Part shown: piece after piece, positions 38,153 through 45,327 of the stretch
Layout of the letters: every line of letters begins with the position of its first letter
How positions within the stretch are numbered: the stretch's first letter is position 1
NCBI GenBank assembly: GCA_021372245.1
Contig: JAJFUV010000075.1
Location: 1-63,843 of the forward strand
Source: Terriglobales bacterium
GTDB taxonomy: Bacteria; Acidobacteriota; Terriglobia; Bryobacterales; Bryobacteraceae
Direction of reading: 5' to 3'
Length of the DNA stretch: 63,843 bases
Translations under genes and position numbers: made by a program
The notes under the pieces: generated by a model
Databases searched by the model: none
What the model saw: the letters and a program-made list of their open reading frames with translations, nothing else
What the model was told of the DNA's origin: nothing

Positions 38153-39142
38153 TCAACTTGCTCGCGCAGTCACCGCGCGGATGATGCCATCGAGGACCGT
38201 CTCGGTGGTTTGCCCTTCGGCGTGCGCGTCGAAATTCAAAATGATGCGGTGGCGAAGCACGGCGGGCGCTACCTTCAGAATATCGTCCACACTCAAATGG
38301 AAGCGGCTATCGAGCAGCGCCGAAACGCGCCCGCATTCGACCAGTGCCTGGGCGCCGCGCGGCGAAGAGCCGTATCGGATGTACTTGCGCGCGCTTTCGT
38401 GTGCCTGTTCACTTCCCGGCTGCGTGGCCATCACCAGGTCCACGGCGAATTCCTGCACATGCGCCGCCACCAGGATCTCCCGGCAGACCCGCCGCAACTC
38501 CAGGATGTCCTCCCGGCCGGCCACGCTCTCAATATGTGTCTCTTCCCGTTGGATGGTGCGCTCGACGACTCTGTTTAGCTCATCGCGCGATGGATAGTTC
38601 ACCACGATCTTCATCAGGAAGCGGTCGAGCTGCGCTTCCGGAAGCGGATAAGTGCCTTCCATCTCGATGGGGTTCTGCGTGGCCATGACCAGGAATGGCG
38701 CTTCCAGCTTGTGCGTGGTTGTCCCGCTGGTCACGGTGCGCTCCTGCATGGCCTCCAGCAGCGCGGACTGGGTCTTCGGCGTCGCGCGGTTAATCTCGTC
38801 GGCGAGCACGAGGTGCGCGAAGATCGGCCCGTTCTGGAAGCGCAGGAATTTCGCGCCGTTCTCTCCGGTTTCGATGATCATGCTGCCGACGATGTCCGCC
38901 GGCATCAGGTCCGGCGTGAATTGGATGCGCGAGTATTTCAGGTGCAGCACGCGGCCCAGCGTGCGCAGCAGCGTGGTCTTGCCGAGTCCGGGAACACCTT
39001 CCAGCAACACGTGGCCGCCCGCCAGCAGGCACGTCAGCACACCGTCGACGACATCCTGCTGCCCGACGATGATCTTGGCGATCTCGGCGCGAATCCGATC
39101 GAGCCGCGCCACGGCGTTTTGGATGGCAACCTCAGCAGTCAC
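38153..39142 (-). CDS. MoxR family AAA+ ATPase
   Basis: A 329-residue MoxR-type ATPase with Walker A GVPGLGKTT (Lys55), Walker B LVLADEINRATP, QERTVTSG, the family stretch ATQNPIEMEGTYPLPEAQLD and the sensor 2 region SPRGAQAL. The start is a GTG at 39142, giving VTAEVAIQNAVARLD; the much longer open frame upstream runs antisense through the aminotransferase and is not coding. It heads the MoxR-DUF58-VWA operon, which in other bacteria handles stress, metal loading or envelope maintenance. Confidence 0.9.
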   Translation of the reverse strand: MTAEVAIQNAVARLDRIRAEIAKIIVGQQDVVDGVLTCLLAGGHVLLEGVPGLGKTTLLRTLGRVLHLKYSRIQFTPDLMPADIVGSMIIETGENGAKFLRFQNGPIFAHLVLADEINRATPKTQSALLEAMQERTVTSGTTTHKLEAPFLVMATQNPIEMEGTYPLPEAQLDRFLMKIVVNYPSRDELNRVVERTIQREETHIESVAGREDILELRRVCREILVAAHVQEFAVDLVMATQPGSEQAHESARKYIRYGSSPRGAQALVECGRVSALLDSRFHLSVDDILKVAPAVLRHRIILNFDAHAEGQTTETVLDGIIRAVTARAS

Positions 39143-39184
39143 TATCCATATTCTAACTGCCCCGGCGGCGCCGCCGCCCGGCGG

Positions 39185-39190
39185 TATAAT
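39185..39190 (+). promoter_or_regulatory. Perfect TATAAT box nine bases before the aminotransferase start
   Basis: TATAAT at 39185-39190 precedes the ATG at 39200 by nine bases. If used as -10, transcription would begin almost at the start codon, giving a leaderless or nearly leaderless mRNA. This fits the lack of a purine-rich RBS there. No good -35 is seen; the region is a GC palindrome. Confidence 0.45.
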
Positions 39191-39199
39191 CTCCTTCGC

Positions 39200-40522
39200 A
39201 TGACCAAGGAAGAGATCCTCCTCGCCTGCCAGGAAAACCTGTTTCCCTGCGTGTTCCACTACTACAGGGAGCCGCTGGTGGTGGCCCGGGCCAAGGGCCA
39301 GTATGTCTGGGATGCGGACGGCCGACAGTACCTGGACTTCTTCGGCGGCATCGTGACCATCAGCGTGGGACACGCCAACGAGTTCGTGAACCGGCGCGTG
39401 CACGAGCAACTCGATCGGCTGCAGCACGTCTCCACGGTCTTCGCCACCGAGCCGATCGCCGCGCTGGCCCGCAAGATCGCTTCCATCACGCCCGGCGGCC
39501 GCCTGACGAAATGCTTCTTCACGAACAGCGGCACCGAAGCCAACGAAACGGCAATTCTGGCTGCGCGCTGCGCTACCGGGTCGAGCGAAATCGTCGCGCT
39601 GCGGCACGCCTACCACGGCCGTTCGATTCTCGGCATGACGCTGACGGGCCAGTCCGTCTGGCGGCTGGGCGGCGTGGCCGAAGCCGGCATCGTGCATGCG
39701 CACAACGCTTACTGCTACCGTTGCCCGTTCGGCTTGAACTATCCGGCCTGCGAAGTGAAGTGCGCCCGCGACGTGGAGGACCTGATCCGCACCACCACCT
39801 CGGGCCGTATTGCGGGCTTCATCGCCGAACCGGTGCAGGGCGTGGGCGGCTTCATCACTCCGCCCAAAGAGTATTTCCCTGTAGTAGCCGACATCGTGCG
39901 GCGCCACGGCGGCGTGTTTATTTCCGATGAAGTGCAGACGGCCTGGGGCCGCACCGGCGGCAAATGGTTCGGCATCGAGCATTGGGGCGTCGTGCCGGAC
40001 ATAATGACCAGCGCCAAGGGTCTGGGCAACGGCATGCCCATCGGCCTCACAGTGGCCACGCCGGAAGTGGCGGCAGGCGTGAAAGGCCTGTCGATCTCCA
40101 CGTTCGGCGGCAACCCGATCACGACCACGGCGGCGAAGGCGGTCATCGATTTCGTGGAACAGGAGCGGCTGATGGACAACGCCGCGACGATGGGGGCGTA
40201 CCTGCATGAAAAGCTCATCGAGTTGAAGGACCGGTACGCTGTGATCGGCGACGTGCGCGGCATGGGCCTCATGCAGGCGATCGAATTGGTGCGCGATCGC
40301 GCGACCAAAGAGCCGGCCGTGGACGAAACCCTGGCAGTGCTTGAAGCTACGCGCCGCAACGGCCTGCTGGTGGGCAAAGGCGGGCTCTACTCGAACATCA
40401 TCCGAATCACCCCGCCGCTGAACATCTCGCGCGCGGATGTAGACGCCTTCGCAGAGGGAATGGAGAGAAGCTTACGGGATGCGACGGGCGATAATGTCAC
40501 AATGACGCGCCGTGAGGATTAG
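39200..40522 (+). CDS. Class III PLP-dependent aminotransferase (AGXT2-like)
   Basis: A 440-residue aminotransferase of the ornithine/4-aminobutyrate/alanine-glyoxylate-2 group. Marks are the opening VWDADGRQYLDFFGGIVTIS, NSGTEANETAI, the Asp in FISDEVQTAWGRTG, the PLP Lys273 in SAKGLGNGMPIG and TFGGNPIT. The substrate pair cannot be set from sequence; alanine-glyoxylate or beta-amino acids are plausible. The ATG at 39200 is the natural family start, and the upstream open frame is antisense to moxR. It is divergent from moxR with 57 bases between. Confidence 0.88.
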   Translation: MTKEEILLACQENLFPCVFHYYREPLVVARAKGQYVWDADGRQYLDFFGGIVTISVGHANEFVNRRVHEQLDRLQHVSTVFATEPIAALARKIASITPGGRLTKCFFTNSGTEANETAILAARCATGSSEIVALRHAYHGRSILGMTLTGQSVWRLGGVAEAGIVHAHNAYCYRCPFGLNYPACEVKCARDVEDLIRTTTSGRIAGFIAEPVQGVGGFITPPKEYFPVVADIVRRHGGVFISDEVQTAWGRTGGKWFGIEHWGVVPDIMTSAKGLGNGMPIGLTVATPEVAAGVKGLSISTFGGNPITTTAAKAVIDFVEQERLMDNAATMGAYLHEKLIELKDRYAVIGDVRGMGLMQAIELVRDRATKEPAVDETLAVLEATRRNGLLVGKGGLYSNIIRITPPLNISRADVDAFAEGMERSLRDATGDNVTMTRRED

Positions 40523-40523
40523 G

Positions 40524-40534
40524 CGAGTATATCA
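40524..40534 (+). repeat. Direct repeat, left copy, flanking the DUF2442/DUF4160 cassette
   Basis: CGAGTATATCA occurs here and again at 41062-41072, the two copies bracketing the two-gene cassette on the minus strand. Confidence 0.5.
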
Positions 40535-40557
40535 GTACACCAAGCAAGCACCCTGAC

Positions 40558-40821
40558 TTACTTTGCGCGGACGTGGGCTGGCGTGCCCCTCAGCAGGCCG
40601 GCCACGCTCAGGTCTTCGTCTACATCCGGCCAGTGAATTCCTTCGCCATCCCCCAGTAATTCGAATCGCTGGCGTTGAGCCGGCGTTGCATGTAACAGTC
40701 GCGGAAACCATGCCAGCGGAACAGAGAGGGTTCGGCCATCAGCCAGAACGACCCGCAGGTCGTCGTCATTGACTTCAACCTCCACAGCGCGTGGACGCGC
40801 CTCAACCACCAAAGAACTCAT
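40558..40821 (-). CDS. DUF2442 domain-containing protein
   Basis: An 87-residue small protein with the DUF2442 pattern DDLRVVLADGRTLSVPLAWFPRL and a C-terminal GIHWPDVDEDLSVAGLL. The family is usually encoded next to DUF4160 and has been proposed as the antitoxin half of a toxin-antitoxin-like pair; this is unproven. It overlaps the 3' end of the DUF4160 gene by 20 bases, so translation is probably coupled. It follows DUF4160 in the same orientation. Confidence 0.85.
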   Translation of the reverse strand: MSSLVVEARPRAVEVEVNDDDLRVVLADGRTLSVPLAWFPRLLHATPAQRQRFELLGDGEGIHWPDVDEDLSVAGLLRGTPAHVRAK

Positions 40822-41038
40822 CCCACTCCTCCAGCCAACCTTGCCGGTTCTCTAACGTCAGTGCCTCCAACTCGCGCAATTCGCGAGCGCGAAAACCTGA
40901 ATTCGACGCCAAAGCAACCGGGTCCAACCAGAACTTTGCCAGGCATCGTTCACGCTGAAAATGCACATGTGGCGGCTCCACACCATTGTTGCTGTAAAAG
41001 AACACGCGGTAAGCCCCACATCGAGCTATCGTCGGCAT
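40802..41038 (-). CDS. DUF4160 domain-containing protein
   Basis: A 78-residue protein beginning MPTIARCGAYRVFFYSNN, with the DUF4160 hallmark EPPHVHFQRE and an aspartate/tryptophan-rich end (WLEEWDEFFGG). The start is the ATG at 41038; a longer frame to 41395 runs antisense into the SDR gene and is not used. It pairs with DUF2442 and is a candidate toxin or nucleic-acid-acting partner by genomic association only. Confidence 0.85.
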   Translation of the reverse strand: MPTIARCGAYRVFFYSNNGVEPPHVHFQRERCLAKFWLDPVALASNSGFRARELRELEALTLENRQGWLEEWDEFFGG

Positions 41039-41061
41039 GAAGAGTAACCGGCCACCTGACA

Positions 41062-41072
41062 CGAGTATATCA
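41062..41072 (+). repeat. Direct repeat, right copy, flanking the DUF2442/DUF4160 cassette
   Basis: Second copy of CGAGTATATCA, 24 bases upstream of the DUF4160 start. With the copy at 40524-40534 it resembles duplication at the ends of an inserted cassette. Confidence 0.5.
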
Positions 41073-41188
41073 ATGCCGCACTGGTACGATATTGAGGCCC
41101 CCTCCCGTCGCGTCGGCACCAAGCCGATTGTGCGGACATTGCGGTATCCGCCGGCGCATGTCATCATGTTCGCCAAGCGACAGACATC

Positions 41189-42058
41189 ATGATCGACCCA
41201 GGCATTCAAGGGAAAGTTGCGTTTATCACCGGTGCTAACCACGGCGTTGGAGCCGCCGCCGCCCGGGCGCTTGCCGCACAGGGCGCGCATGTCTTCCTCA
41301 CCTACTTCCGCGAGCCGTGCAGCTACAGCAATGAGACTCTGGCCGCGGCTCGCGAGGCAGGCACGGAGGGTGTGGAGTTCTACTGGGCAGAACACAGTAA
41401 GACGGCCGACGCGGTCGTGGCTGAGATTACGGCTTCGGGAGGCGTGGCTGCCTCGCGCGAAGCCGACCTCGGTGATTCCTCAAATATCCCACGCTTGTTC
41501 GACGCTTGCGAAGCCGCTCTCGGCCCGGTGGACGTGCTCGTCAACAACCACACTCATTGTGTGCTCGACACCTTCGACCCGGCGGCCGTCTCAGGAGAGG
41601 GCTTCGGCATGGAGCTGGTGTCGGTTGAAGGCATTGACGCCCATTTTGCGGCGAACGCCAGGGGCTATGCGCTCCTGATGAAGGAGTACATCGAGCGGCA
41701 ACTGAAGCGGCAAACGCGCTGGGGCAGAATCATCAATATCAGTACCGATGCGGCGCACTCGCACCCGGGCGCCGTGAGCTATGCAGCGAGCAAACACGCC
41801 ATCGAGTCCTATAGCCGCGCGGCTGCCGCCGAACTCGGTAAATACGGTATCACCGTGAACGTCCTGGCCCTCGGGCCGATTCAAACCGGCTGGATGACGC
41901 CGGAGCAAGCAAAAGCGATCGGCGCCGGAACGCCACTGGGACGCTGCGGGACGCCCGAGGATGTTGCGGATGTAATTGTTTTCCTGGCTTCGGAACAATC
42001 GCACTGGATCACCGGCCAACTCATCTACGTCGGCGGAGGCTGGAGGATGCATCAGTAA
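41189..42058 (+). CDS. Short-chain dehydrogenase/reductase
   Basis: A 289-residue classical SDR. It has the cofactor motif TGANHGVG (the usual TGxxxGxG), VNNHTH in place of NNAG, the catalytic Ser in INISTDAAH and YAASK. The Asn-His after the first TGA and the 40-residue insertion around DTFDPAAVSGEGFGME differ from FabG. The product is probably a keto-acyl or sugar-alcohol reductase. The gene stands alone between the DUF cassette and the bactofilin; ATG 41189 is the first natural start. Confidence 0.88.
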   Translation: MIDPGIQGKVAFITGANHGVGAAAARALAAQGAHVFLTYFREPCSYSNETLAAAREAGTEGVEFYWAEHSKTADAVVAEITASGGVAASREADLGDSSNIPRLFDACEAALGPVDVLVNNHTHCVLDTFDPAAVSGEGFGMELVSVEGIDAHFAANARGYALLMKEYIERQLKRQTRWGRIINISTDAAHSHPGAVSYAASKHAIESYSRAAAAELGKYGITVNVLALGPIQTGWMTPEQAKAIGAGTPLGRCGTPEDVADVIVFLASEQSHWITGQLIYVGGGWRMHQ

Positions 42059-42131
42059 CGCGCTGGCTTACGATAGTGTCTGGCCATCGACTTGCTGGCT
42101 CTATTCGAAATTCGATAACGACAACAACACC

Positions 42132-42632
42132 ATGAGCTTCTTTACCAAGCGCAACGAATACGAAACGGACCTTCCCAAGCGAGATGACTTGCCTCAAGGG
42201 GCTTCACCGCTTCCAAACCACCCGCATGTGCCCTCGGCGCAGGCCGATGCGTCCCGCACCGCGCAGGTGACTTCCCGCGGCATATCCAATATCGGCCGCA
42301 CCGTCACCATCAAAGGCGACATACGCAGCGACGAAGACCTGCAGATCGACGGGCAGATGGAGGGCCGGTTGGAGTTGGGTCAACACCGTCTGATTGTCGC
42401 CTCTAACGGCCAGGTCCAGGCCAGCATCAAGGCCAAGGACGTGGACGTTCATGGAACTGTCAAGGGGAACGTGGACGCTTCCGAGAGGGTCACGCTTCGA
42501 AAGAACTCAAGGTTGATCGGCGATCTGAAGATGGCCAGCGTGGTCATCGAGGACGGCGCCTATTTCAAGGGTACCGTCGACATCACTCAGCCCCAATCAC
42601 CCAAGATAAACGCGCCCCAGGACGGCCAGTAA
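42132..42632 (+). CDS. Bactofilin (polymer-forming cytoskeletal protein)
   Basis: A 166-residue protein. A variable N-terminal tail (1-55, proline-rich) leads into the right-handed beta-helix of bactofilins: VTIKGDIRSDEDLQIDGQME, LIVASNGQVQASIKAKDVDV, HGTVKGNVDASERVTLR and YFKGTVDI. Bactofilins self-assemble into membrane-associated filaments that place cell-wall or polysaccharide enzymes. The start is the ATG at 42132, where the family-like tail begins; the frame opens earlier inside the SDR gene. The neighbour genes do not explain a specific role. Confidence 0.9.
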   Translation: MSFFTKRNEYETDLPKRDDLPQGASPLPNHPHVPSAQADASRTAQVTSRGISNIGRTVTIKGDIRSDEDLQIDGQMEGRLELGQHRLIVASNGQVQASIKAKDVDVHGTVKGNVDASERVTLRKNSRLIGDLKMASVVIEDGAYFKGTVDITQPQSPKINAPQDGQ

Positions 42633-43033
42633 CCTGGAAAGGCACCATTCCCCTACGTTGATTCGGGTTAACTAACCCACCCATTCAAATGCGGCTCTTG
42701 GGGAAAAAGTACCGGGCAAGGGTTACGCGTCTTGCAGATTTTACCTGCTAACAATCTCTCCGCTGGGGACGCTGCACGGTAGCTTCCCCAGCGGAGAGCG
42801 CGTACTACGCAGTGTGGTTTCGCCTTCTCCCGCCGGACAGTCGCAAGGGGAAAGTCATTCAATCAAGACCTGCAAGTTAAACCCGGCCTCGAAGCCAGCC
42901 TCCGTCAGGTCCCTCCCGTTATGAGTTTCCCGCAACTCTCGCAGTGGCGACAGCCACCAAGGAAAACACACCAAGAAAGTAGCAATTGACCTGCCAAACT
43001 CTCAGGCGCCCCCCGCAAGAGGCTGCCGGCGTT
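42633..43033 (+). other. Noncoding region of about 400 bases with a strong hairpin
   Basis: No credible coding frame on either strand. It holds a perfect long hairpin at 42757-42797, and otherwise mixed-composition sequence between two converging genes. Riboswitch-like words (CCGCAACT, GACCTGCC) occur at 42928-43000 but not in the order or spacing of a cobalamin element. A structured RNA or eroded mobile element is possible. Confidence 0.5.
42757..42797 (+). terminator. Long perfect stem-loop between converging genes
   Basis: TCTCCGCTGGGGA (42757-42769) pairs exactly with TCCCCAGCGGAGA (42785-42797). Three further inner pairs (GCT/AGC) follow after one mismatch. There is no T-tract on either side. 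It could be a bidirectional terminator, a small-RNA hairpin or a mobile-element end. Confidence 0.45.
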
Positions 43034-43465
43034 CTATTTGCGCAGGACGACCAGGGAGCAGCGGGCTTCCTTGCAGTGCGCGAGGTCCACTTCGCAACTA
43101 TAGCCGAGGGGTTCCAGCACGCGGCGGTAGAGGACGTCGCAGTGGTGGCAGTAGTCCGGATAAGCTTCGATGTGCTTTGTTTCGATGAGGCGGCCCATGG
43201 AGGGGCAGTGGTACATGTCGATACGGAACATGCCCGCTTCCTCATCCAGTTCCATTGAGAAATCCGCGGCTTCCTCGTTCAGCGTGTGGCTCCAGTAGAG
43301 CCAGCAACCCTTGATGCCGTTGGCAACCACCAATTCTTTGAGGTTGCCCAGGAAGTTGTCGGAAAGGTATTCCCAGAAGGCCATCACGGCGGCCTTACCG
43401 CCACGCGAATCCAGATACTTGAACAGTTCGCTGTAAGCGGGGATGAAATCGGTGCAGGAGATCAT
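43034..43465 (-). CDS. ATC-hydrolase-like small protein (second of tandem pair)
   Basis: A 143-residue soluble protein resembling the L-2-amino-thiazoline-4-carboxylic acid hydrolase family, from the spacing of MYHCPSMGRL, YPDYCHHCDVLYRRVLEPLGY and a C-terminal KEARCSLVV. The cysteine-rich centre (CPS, CHHC, C) could be catalytic or metal-binding. The assignment is by pattern memory and tentative. It starts within the stop of the preceding paralogue-like gene (ATGA), so the two are translationally coupled. Confidence 0.6.
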   Translation of the reverse strand: MISCTDFIPAYSELFKYLDSRGGKAAVMAFWEYLSDNFLGNLKELVVANGIKGCWLYWSHTLNEEAADFSMELDEEAGMFRIDMYHCPSMGRLIETKHIEAYPDYCHHCDVLYRRVLEPLGYSCEVDLAHCKEARCSLVVLRK

Positions 43466-43929
43466 GCGGCCCTCCGGCGGAAGATTTGCGTGCTGCGCCC
43501 CGTGGCGTCGTCATAATCCGGCATCTCAGCCTCGAACGGCGTGCCCTCGACAAGCGCCTCATTCACCGTGCGCGACGTTTCGCTGAACATGCGCGCCACC
43601 TTGTAGCCGTGCTCGCGCAGGTGCGTTACGGCCGGGCAACGCTCGACGTGCAGCGTCAGCGTATCGCCGCCCATCTCGATTCGCACCGAGCCCCCTTCGA
43701 CGGCGTACATCCGCTCGAAATGCTCCTTGAGCGCCTCCAGGCCTCGGGCTGCGATCTGCTCGCGCAGCGGGGCGTAGTAGGACCGGACAAATTGCAGCAA
43801 ATACTCGCGGACAGCCTCCGGCCCGTAAGTCTCGTGCAGGTATTCGATTCCGTTGCTCAGCGCGCCGTGAAAGTCCTTGTGCAGGTACTCGTTGTCGGCG
43901 GCGCTTCGTCTCATGACCAGCTTGCCCAT
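43462..43929 (-). CDS. ATC-hydrolase-like small protein (first of tandem pair)
   Basis: A 155-residue soluble protein with a layout similar to its downstream neighbour: a helical start (HKDFHGALSNGIEYL, YGPEAVREYLLQF), then HVERCPAVTHLREHGY, matching the neighbour's CPSMGRL position. It lacks the CHHC cluster, so the two may be a complementary, non-equivalent pair. The start is well fixed by AAGGAGAG six bases upstream. It follows the ceramidase-like gene by 12 bases. Confidence 0.6.
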   Translation of the reverse strand: MGKLVMRRSAADNEYLHKDFHGALSNGIEYLHETYGPEAVREYLLQFVRSYYAPLREQIAARGLEALKEHFERMYAVEGGSVRIEMGGDTLTLHVERCPAVTHLREHGYKVARMFSETSRTVNEALVEGTPFEAEMPDYDDATGRSTQIFRRRAA

Positions 43930-43941
43930 GCCGTACTCTCC

Positions 43942-45264
43942 TTACCTTTGAAATAGCGCATCGAGCTGGCGCAGGGCGGATGCCGCGAGCCGCGTGCCCG
44001 CGTCGCCGGTGTAGAAAGTGGCCCCGGGCGTCGGCTCGTAGCCGCCTTGCCCGAACGCCTCGCTCGTCGGAATGTAGCCGATGGCGTCGTTGGCGAGTTC
44101 CACTACAAGTGTGTGGCGCGCCGGCGACGTGCGCTTGATCTCCAGGCCGTACTCGTTGAAGATCTCTCCCGGCAGGCCCACGACGGCCGCATCGCCCAAG
44201 CGGATGACCATAACCTCGGACAGATCGTCCTCGTGCTGTTTCTCGTACATGCCGAGGCGGGTCACCGCCCAGTATTCGTCGGGCAGGCCGTCCACCTGTC
44301 CCGGCGCATGGCCTCCAGCCAGTTCGCGGATGACGTTCCGGCACCACCGGTGTTCTTCCTCGCCGATCTTGAGACGTTCGAGCGGCACACGTTCGCTCGA
44401 TACGGCGAGTTCGTCGCCCTCGACGGGCTGGGCGGACCGAAGCGCCTGACACGCGTCCGCGGCCAGCATGTAGCCGACGCGCTGCGTCATGGTGTAGCCG
44501 CGGCCCATGGTGCGGTCGCTGTAGTCTACGTGGTTCACGTTGCCGCAACAGCCGTTGAAGTATGCCGACACAAAATCCGGACCGAAAAGCTGGCGCATGG
44601 CAATCGCCAAATAGCCCGGGAAATCCGCCGAATAGAGCCAGTTGTCACCGGCCAGGATGGCGGGGTGCAGCGCATAGTTTACGACAGCAGCCCGCTCCAC
44701 GCCATCTCTCTCCACGCCGAGCACGCGCATTTCGAAGTCCGCCCCGCCCAGCGGTTTGACCACGAAGTCCGGATCGAGGCCTTCCCAGTTCATGTGCGTC
44801 CGGCCGTCTTTGCACAGCAAGCGGCGGTTGTGAGGCAGACGATCCTCGACGGCCGCGCCGGCTACCAGATCCGCCTCCGACAGGTTGCTCACGGCCAGCG
44901 GCACGGCCTCGGCGATCCGATCGAGAAACCGATGAATGTCCGCTTTGTCGCACTTCGGCAGCGACCCCAGGTTCATGGGAGCCGGACCGCTGTGCGTGTG
45001 CGTGGCCGCCACCAGGATGCGCCCGGCGGGAATGCCGCTGGCGCGCGAGGCGCACCCACGGATGTGCGCAACGTTCTCGCGGCCCAACATGCAGATGTCC
45101 ACAGAGACCATCGCCACGCGGGCGCCTGTCGAATTCTCGAAGACGAAGGCGCGGGCGCAAAGCGGATCGTGCACGCCTCGGGCAGCATAGTCGTCCCTGA
45201 AATTGCCCATCAGGGGCAAGCCTGGAGCAGGTGTGTAATCAACTTCCGCGACGCCAATCCGCAT
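43942..45264 (-). CDS. Neutral/alkaline ceramidase-like hydrolase
   Basis: A 440-residue protein with the N-terminal fold of neutral/alkaline non-lysosomal ceramidases: VAEVDYTPAPGLPLMGNF, ARAFVFENSTGARVAMVSVD and the zinc motif ATHTHSGPAP, followed by NYALHPAIL, CCGNVNH, LGDAAVVGLPGE and VVELANDAIGYIP. No signal peptide is seen, so it may act in the cytoplasm on an amide of another kind. The ATG at 45264 with upstream GAGG is preferred to a TTG at 45273. It is first of three tightly packed minus-strand genes with the ATC-hydrolase-like pair. Confidence 0.8.
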   Translation of the reverse strand: MRIGVAEVDYTPAPGLPLMGNFRDDYAARGVHDPLCARAFVFENSTGARVAMVSVDICMLGRENVAHIRGCASRASGIPAGRILVAATHTHSGPAPMNLGSLPKCDKADIHRFLDRIAEAVPLAVSNLSEADLVAGAAVEDRLPHNRRLLCKDGRTHMNWEGLDPDFVVKPLGGADFEMRVLGVERDGVERAAVVNYALHPAILAGDNWLYSADFPGYLAIAMRQLFGPDFVSAYFNGCCGNVNHVDYSDRTMGRGYTMTQRVGYMLAADACQALRSAQPVEGDELAVSSERVPLERLKIGEEEHRWCRNVIRELAGGHAPGQVDGLPDEYWAVTRLGMYEKQHEDDLSEVMVIRLGDAAVVGLPGEIFNEYGLEIKRTSPARHTLVVELANDAIGYIPTSEAFGQGGYEPTPGATFYTGDAGTRLAASALRQLDALFQR

Positions 45265-45327
45265 GCTGTTCAATACCTCAATTCATGATACTGCCGGTGC
45301 GCTCGCCGCTTCGATACACTCAAGACG

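Noticed and set aside
39143..40207. Extension of the MoxR protein to 684 residues.
   Set aside because: The added N-terminus is antisense to a clear class III aminotransferase and has no domain; MoxR length is normal from the GTG at 39142.
42900..43010. Cobalamin-riboswitch-like words (CCGCAACT, GACCTGCC) in the noncoding gap.
   Set aside because: Order, spacing and the gGTG core are missing, and no gene lies downstream on that strand.
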